From JABCPE02 sp963509715 (GTDB lineage Bacteria > Bacteroidota > Bacteroidia > Flavobacteriales > Weeksellaceae): DNA of 19,370 nt. Under the pieces are notes generated by a model, which was not told where the DNA came from, searched no databases, and saw only the letters and a program-made list of their open reading frames with translations. The translations under genes were made by a program, and so were the position numbers. The stretch covers positions 1 through 19,370 of the forward strand of contig CAUPCB010000031.1 of the NCBI GenBank assembly GCA_963509715.1, in the 5' to 3' direction. The stretch's first letter is position 1; every line of letters begins with the position of its first letter. Positions 15,813 to 19,370 of this stretch are shown in pieces.

Positions 15813-15890
15813 CTTTACAAATATAAAAAGTCGAGCTGAACACCCTCGTTTCTGAGACTGCCAACTTGCCACCATATATTATTTGTAAAG
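15813..15890. repeat. 11-bp inverted repeat enclosing a GC-rich 44-base core
   Basis: CTTTACAAATA (15813-15823) and its exact complement (15880-15890) enclose 56 bases. The core at 15830-15873 has 25 G or C of 44, in a spacer that is otherwise extremely AT-rich. It lies in the atpC-trpB intergenic region. It could be a structured leader RNA, a remnant of a small mobile element, or a protein-binding site; I do not recognise a known RNA family. Confidence 0.5.
15818..15825 (-). promoter_or_regulatory. candidate -7 box upstream of trpB
   Basis: The minus strand reads TATATTTG, an exact TAnnTTTG match, within one arm of the inverted repeat and upstream of the hairpin at 15751-15787. No TTG is at the -33 distance. 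A weaker alternative lies closer to trpB: TTG, then 18 bases, then TAATTTTA. Confidence 0.35.
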
Positions 15891-15908
15891 TTTATCATTT
15901 TATTTATT

Positions 15909-16193
15909 TTAATCACAAAGGATAATACCAGAGTTATTATTAAATTCTATCACACCTCCATTGATAGGAAAAGTGTAGCAGTTGTTTCGCTGTGGTTCTG
16001 CTGTGAAAAACTTAGCGTAATTTTGATTTTCTATTTTAGAAGTAATCAGTTTTACTTTGCCTGTTCTTAGAGAAGATACCACTGGGGCGTGGTCATTCAA
16101 AATATGAAATTCGCCCAATTCTCCAGGAAGTAGGATAGATTCCACTTCTCCTTCGAATACCACAAGCTCTGGTGTTAATATTTTAATGTTCAT
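15909..16193 (-). CDS. atpC: ATP synthase F1 subunit epsilon
   Basis: Epsilon is part of the rotating central stalk of the F1Fo ATP synthase on the cytoplasmic face of the membrane. The protein begins MNIKILTPELVVFEGEVESI and has LPGELGEFHILNDHAPVVSSL, the hallmark of the N-terminal beta-sandwich. At 94 residues it consists of this domain only and lacks the C-terminal helical hairpin that inhibits ATP hydrolysis in E. coli (about 139 residues); a short form is usual in Bacteroidota. It follows atpD in the same direction with 88 bases between, an atpDC pair set apart from the remaining atp genes, which are not in this window. Confidence 0.95.
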   Translation of the reverse strand: MNIKILTPELVVFEGEVESILLPGELGEFHILNDHAPVVSSLRTGKVKLITSKIENQNYAKFFTAEPQRNNCYTFPINGGVIEFNNNSGIILCD

Positions 16194-16203
16194 ATTTATA
16201 TCA

Positions 16204-16271
16204 GATTTGAAATTTGAAGTTTGAAATTTGAAATTGAATTTTCATCAACCTCAAATTTCAAATTCCAAATC
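16204..16271. repeat. inverted, heptad-like repeats between atpD and atpC
   Basis: The spacer is made of repeats of a 7-base unit close to TTTGAAA on one side (16204-16234) and of its complement on the other (16251-16271). The two arms can pair into an imperfect hairpin of about 20 bp with a loop near 16236-16250. It lies in the middle of the atpDC message and could affect relative expression. Confidence 0.6.
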
Positions 16272-16281
16272 GTTGAATAAT

Positions 16282-17790
16282 TTATGCGTTTTCAGCAAGC
16301 ATTTTTTCTCCTGCTTCTATAGCCTCCTCGATAGTTCCTTTAAGGTTGAAACAAGCTTCAGGTAAGTGGTCTAATTCACCATCGATGATCATATTAAATC
16401 CTTTGATAGTGTCTTTAATATCCACTAATGCACCTGGAATACCTGTAAACTGCTCTGCTACATGGAATGGCTGAGAAAGGAATCTCTGAACTTTTCTTGC
16501 ACGGTAAACTACCAATTTATCTTCTTCAGAAAGTTCTTCCATACCCAAGATAGCGATGATATCTTGAAGTGCTTTATATCTTTGTAGAATTTCTTTTACT
16601 CTTTGTGCGCAGTTATAGTGCTCTTCACCGATGATTTCTGGAGCCAAGATTCTAGAAGTAGAGTCTAGTGGATCCACCGCTGGGTAAATACCTAGTGATG
16701 CGATTTTTCTTGAAAGTACCGTAGTAGCATCAAGGTGAGCAAAGGTAGTTGCTGGAGCAGGGTCTGTCAAGTCATCCGCAGGTACATATACCGCCTGTAC
16801 AGATGTAATAGATCCATTTTTAGTAGAAGTAATTCTCTCCTGCATCGCACCCATCTCAGATGCCAATGTCGGCTGGTAACCTACCGCAGATGGCATACGA
16901 CCAAGAAGCGCAGACACCTCAGAACCTGCCTGAGTAAAACGGAAGATGTTATCCACGAAGAAAAGTACATCTCTACCTTGTCCAGTTTCACCTCCATCAC
17001 GGAAATATTCAGCTAGAGTAAGTCCAGAAAGAGCAACTCTTGCTCTCGCTCCTGGCGGCTCATTCATCTGACCGAATACGAATGCTGCTTTAGAATCTTT
17101 CATTTGTTCTAAATCAACTTTGCTCAGATCCCAACCTCCATTTTCCATAGAGTGCATGAAATCTTCACCATATTTAATAATACCAGATTCTAACATCTCT
17201 CTCATCAAGTCGTTTCCTTCTCTGGTTCTTTCTCCTACACCTGCAAACACAGAAAGACCTCCGTGTCCTTTAGCGATATTGTTAATCAATTCCTGAATCA
17301 ATACGGTTTTACCTACACCGGCACCTCCGAACAATCCGATTTTTCCTCCCTTAGCATAAGGCTCGATAAGGTCAATAACTTTGATACCTGTGAAAAGAAC
17401 CTCTGCAGAAGTAGAAAGTTGTTCGAATTTAGGAGCCTCTCTGTGAATTGGTAAACCATTCTCTTTAGAAAGAGCAGTAATACCATCAATAGTATCACCT
17501 ACCACATTGAATAATCTACCATTAATACCATCTCCTACTGGCATTGTAATCTGTTTACCTGTAGCAATTACTTCTTGACCTCTCTGAAGCCCGTCTGTAG
17601 CGTCCATAGCAATACATCTTACCATGTCTTCGCCAATATGTTGTTCAACCTCAAGAACGAGTTTCTCTCCATTATTTTTAACTACTTCAAGGGCATCATA
17701 GATTTTTGGTAATTCTTCAACCTCTTGAAATACAACATCAATTACTGGACCGATGATTTGTGAAATCTTTCCTTTAATATGGTTTGCCAT
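16282..17790 (-). CDS. atpD: ATP synthase F1 subunit beta
   Basis: Beta carries the catalytic nucleotide sites of F1Fo ATP synthase. The 502-residue protein begins MANHIKGKISQIIGPVIDVVF. It has Walker A GGAGVGKT at 155-162, the catalytic Glu188 and Arg189 in VGERTREGNDL, FVDNIFRFTQAGSEVSALLGRMPS, and ALDLxR-type ends replaced by VDPLDSTSRIL. The segment GEDFMHSMENGGWDLSKVD is an insertion known from Bacteroidota beta subunits. An in-frame ATG 17 codons further upstream (17841) is rejected: the family starts at MANHIKG, and a perfect -7 promoter box lies between the two. It is transcribed with atpC, divergently from ribF. Confidence 0.98.
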   Translation of the reverse strand: MANHIKGKISQIIGPVIDVVFQEVEELPKIYDALEVVKNNGEKLVLEVEQHIGEDMVRCIAMDATDGLQRGQEVIATGKQITMPVGDGINGRLFNVVGDTIDGITALSKENGLPIHREAPKFEQLSTSAEVLFTGIKVIDLIEPYAKGGKIGLFGGAGVGKTVLIQELINNIAKGHGGLSVFAGVGERTREGNDLMREMLESGIIKYGEDFMHSMENGGWDLSKVDLEQMKDSKAAFVFGQMNEPPGARARVALSGLTLAEYFRDGGETGQGRDVLFFVDNIFRFTQAGSEVSALLGRMPSAVGYQPTLASEMGAMQERITSTKNGSITSVQAVYVPADDLTDPAPATTFAHLDATTVLSRKIASLGIYPAVDPLDSTSRILAPEIIGEEHYNCAQRVKEILQRYKALQDIIAILGMEELSEEDKLVVYRARKVQRFLSQPFHVAEQFTGIPGALVDIKDTIKGFNMIIDGELDHLPEACFNLKGTIEEAIEAGEKMLAENA

Positions 17791-17811
17791 TTCTAAAATT
17801 TTTCTTGTTTG

Positions 17812-17819
17812 CAAATATA
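17812..17819 (-). promoter_or_regulatory. -7 box of the atpDC promoter
   Basis: The minus strand reads TATATTTG, an exact match to TAnnTTTG, 21 bases before the atpD ATG. The -33 element is not clear. Confidence 0.5.
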
Positions 17820-17840
17820 GTGAAAGTTTATAAAATAACA

Positions 17841-17871
17841 TTGTTAAAAAAGAAGATTTTTATCATATTTG
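17841..17871 (+). promoter_or_regulatory. ribF promoter
   Basis: TTG at 17841-17843 is followed after 20 bases by CATATTTG at 17864-17871, one mismatch from TAnnTTTG. The expected transcript start, near 17877, falls just before the TTG start codon at 17889 and after all upstream in-frame ATGs. Confidence 0.5.
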
Positions 17872-17888
17872 CGACAAATTTTTATCAA

Positions 17889-18809
17889 TTGAAAATTATA
17901 AGAGATTTATCTGCTTACAAAAGCTCTGATTTTACTGCTGTTTCCATAGGAATGTTTGATGGCGTACATCTTGGTCATCAGTCCGTTATCAGCCTTTTGA
18001 AAGAGAAAGTGAAGGAAAAAAATCTAAAAACGGCTTTGTTGTCTTTTTGGCCGCATCCGAGAAAAATTTTAAATCCAGAATTGGAAATCCACCAGCTGAA
18101 TACTTTGGAAGAAAAAGAAACTCTTTTGGAAAAAGCAGGTGTGGAACTGCTTTTTTTGCAGGAATTTAGTGAGGATTTTAGAAATATGGATGCAGAGGAT
18201 TTTGTGAAAGAAATTTTGGTTAAAAAACTTCAGGCTAAATATATTGTAATAGGGCACGACCATAGTTTTGGAAAAGGGAAAAAAGGAAATTTTGAGCTGC
18301 TCCAAAGAATGGGAAATGAATTAGGTTTTGAAGTGGAACAATTGGAAGAGGTAAGTATTGAAAATCAAAACATTAGCTCTACTGAAATAAGGCAGGCGCT
18401 TTTGGAAAGCAGAATAAAGGATGCCAATAAGATGCTGGGATACTCTTATAATTTGTCTGGCGAAGTTATTCATGGTAAAAAATTAGGCAGAAAAATAGGC
18501 TTCCCTACGGCAAATCTAAAAGTAGATTCTACGAAACTTCTTCCTAAAAAAGGCGCTTATATAGTGGAAGTATGGATTGATAATCAATTTTATAAAGGAA
18601 TGCTCAGCATTGGGACAAATCCGACAGTTGGCGGAGAAAAACTTTCGGTGGAAGTGTATATTTTGGATTTTGATAAAGATATTTATGGTAAAAAATTGAC
18701 TGTGAATTTTAAGGATTTTCTCCATGAAGAGATAAAATTTGACAATCTTGACCAGCTTATACAAAGACTGAATGAGGATAAAAAAATAACAGAAAATTAT
18801 AATTTCTAA
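17889..18809 (+). CDS. ribF: bifunctional riboflavin kinase / FAD synthetase
   Basis: RibF phosphorylates riboflavin to FMN and adenylates FMN to FAD in the cytoplasm. The N-terminal FMN adenylyltransferase domain has SIGMFDGVHLGHQSVI with GVHLGH at 25-30, IVIGHDHSFGKG, and SSTEIRQ at 163-169. The C-terminal riboflavin kinase domain has GRKIGFPTANL at 200-210 and GTNPTVGGEKLSVEVYILDFD. The 306-residue length is normal. The start is taken as TTG at 17889 (MKIIRDLSAY): the longer frame back to 17784 would add 35 hydrophobic residues read through the promoter region and overlap atpD. It is divergent from atpD and convergent with map. Confidence 0.95.
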   Translation: MKIIRDLSAYKSSDFTAVSIGMFDGVHLGHQSVISLLKEKVKEKNLKTALLSFWPHPRKILNPELEIHQLNTLEEKETLLEKAGVELLFLQEFSEDFRNMDAEDFVKEILVKKLQAKYIVIGHDHSFGKGKKGNFELLQRMGNELGFEVEQLEEVSIENQNISSTEIRQALLESRIKDANKMLGYSYNLSGEVIHGKKLGRKIGFPTANLKVDSTKLLPKKGAYIVEVWIDNQFYKGMLSIGTNPTVGGEKLSVEVYILDFDKDIYGKKLTVNFKDFLHEEIKFDNLDQLIQRLNEDKKITENYNF

Positions 18810-18816
18810 AAGAAAA

Positions 18817-18840
18817 AGCCGAAGGAAAACTTCGGCTCTT
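18817..18840. terminator. bidirectional terminator between ribF and map
   Basis: An 8-bp stem AGCCGAAG (18817-18824) with CTTCGGCT (18830-18837) encloses the loop GAAAA. The run of A at 18813-18817 gives a T tract on the minus strand, so it suits map best; on the plus strand the tail CTTATATTTT is weaker. Confidence 0.75.
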
Positions 18841-18848
18841 ATATTTTA

Positions 18849-19370
18849 TTAAAAATCCATTGTAAATGGTTCTTCCTCTTTGCTTTGAATTCCTAAAGCT
18901 TCATAAATATATTTAAAAGTAGACAGAAGAACAGGTTTTCCGCTGATAATAGCCACATCATGCTCGAAATGAGCCGAAGGTTTGTTATCCAAAGTCGTTA
19001 CCGTCCAGCCGTCATCATGGAATTTTACTCTTTCCGTTCCTAAATTTATCATCGGTTCTATCGCTAAAACAATACCGTCTTTTAGGACTTTTCCAGAGCC
19101 TTTTCTGCCATAGTTCGGCACTTGTGGTTCTTCGTGCATTTCTCTTCCTAATCCGTGTCCAACTAACTCACGCACAACGCCATAGCCCTCTTTCTCGCAG
19201 TAGGTCTGGATAGCATTAGAAATATCTCCTACACGCTTTCCGCGGATACATTGTTCGATGCCTTTGTATAAAGATTCTTTGGTAATTTTAAGGAGTTTTT
19301 TGGTTTCTTTTGCGACTTCTCCTACCTCAAAAGAATAGGCGTGGTCACCATAAAAACCATTCATATAAAC
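18849..19370 (-). CDS. map: type I methionine aminopeptidase, 5' part beyond the window
   Basis: Map removes the initiator methionine from nascent proteins with a two-metal centre. The visible 173 codons cover the C-terminal two thirds. They include the metal ligand Asp in GFYGDHAYSF, the catalytic His in GHGLGREMHEEPQVPNYG, the Glu in AIEPMINLG, the His of PSAHFEHDVAI and its following Glu ligand. The frame stays open to the right edge (VYMNGFYGD), so the apparent ATG at 19364 is internal and the true start lies outside. The first Asp ligand is also outside. It converges on ribF with a shared terminator. Confidence 0.96.
   Translation of the reverse strand, partial: VYMNGFYGDHAYSFEVGEVAKETKKLLKITKESLYKGIEQCIRGKRVGDISNAIQTYCEKEGYGVVRELVGHGLGREMHEEPQVPNYGRKGSGKVLKDGIVLAIEPMINLGTERVKFHDDGWTVTTLDNKPSAHFEHDVAIISGKPVLLSTFKYIYEALGIQSKEEEPFTMDF

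Noticed and set aside
15774..15875. 33-codon minus-strand frame upstream of trpB with one Trp codon, ending inside the hairpin, as a trp leader peptide
   Set aside because: Only one Trp codon, no run of regulatory codons, and its ATG lies upstream of the nearest promoter box. Not enough for a leader peptide call.
17791..17841. 17-residue N-terminal extension of atpD
   Set aside because: AtpD proteins begin at the MANHIKG-type sequence, and a perfect -7 box lies inside the extension.
17784..17888. 35-residue N-terminal extension of ribF
   Set aside because: It overlaps the atpD start and its promoter, and the extra hydrophobic residues have no place in the RibF fold; a promoter lies between.

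Overview
The window is AT-rich chromosomal DNA from a member of the Bacteroidota, most likely class Flavobacteriia, family Weeksellaceae (Chryseobacterium, Elizabethkingia or Riemerella-like). The grounds are: no Shine-Dalgarno sites; several TAnnTTTG promoter elements (the Bacteroidota -7 box); an atpD-atpC pair apart from the other ATP synthase genes; a short epsilon subunit; a Bacteroidota-type insert in AtpD; and typical families (PCMD lipoprotein with outer-membrane barrel, SMI1/KNR4 proteins, DUF695-RraB). The genus cannot be fixed from this sequence alone. No tRNA, rRNA, CRISPR array, insertion sequence or integrase was seen.

Left part (1-2512): four small cytoplasmic-type genes on the + strand. 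They are a SMI1/KNR4 (SUKH) gene broken by a frameshift, a 142-aa unknown, a DUF695-RraB fusion, and a 162-aa unknown. This looks like the tail of an immunity or accessory gene cluster of the kind that follows polymorphic toxins; any toxin gene would lie left of the window.

Middle part (2620-12522): a flavodoxin-fold quinone reductase, then a convergent DUF488 gene, then purH (last two steps of IMP synthesis). Next come a tandem pair of secreted paralogues of unknown function, and a PCMD-type lipoprotein followed by an outer-membrane beta-barrel protein. priA (replication restart helicase) and dacB (PBP4-type DD-carboxypeptidase) follow.

Right part (12574-19370), mostly on the minus strand: tpx (thiol peroxidase), a periplasmic SGNH esterase with an inserted LysM domain, trpB without trpA, and atpC-atpD. 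Divergent from atpD is ribF (FMN/FAD synthesis). The window ends inside map (methionine aminopeptidase).

Most transcription units end in clear intrinsic hairpins, several of which serve two convergent genes. No gene-free stretch exceeds 300 bases. The longest are 15713-15908 (hairpin, promoter box and a GC-rich inverted-repeat element) and 6370-6548 (terminator and promoter). The core genes are ordinary. The parts most worth a second look are the frameshifted SUKH gene with a slippery heptamer exactly at the break, the secreted paralogue pair, the LysM-in-SGNH esterase, and the trpB upstream region.
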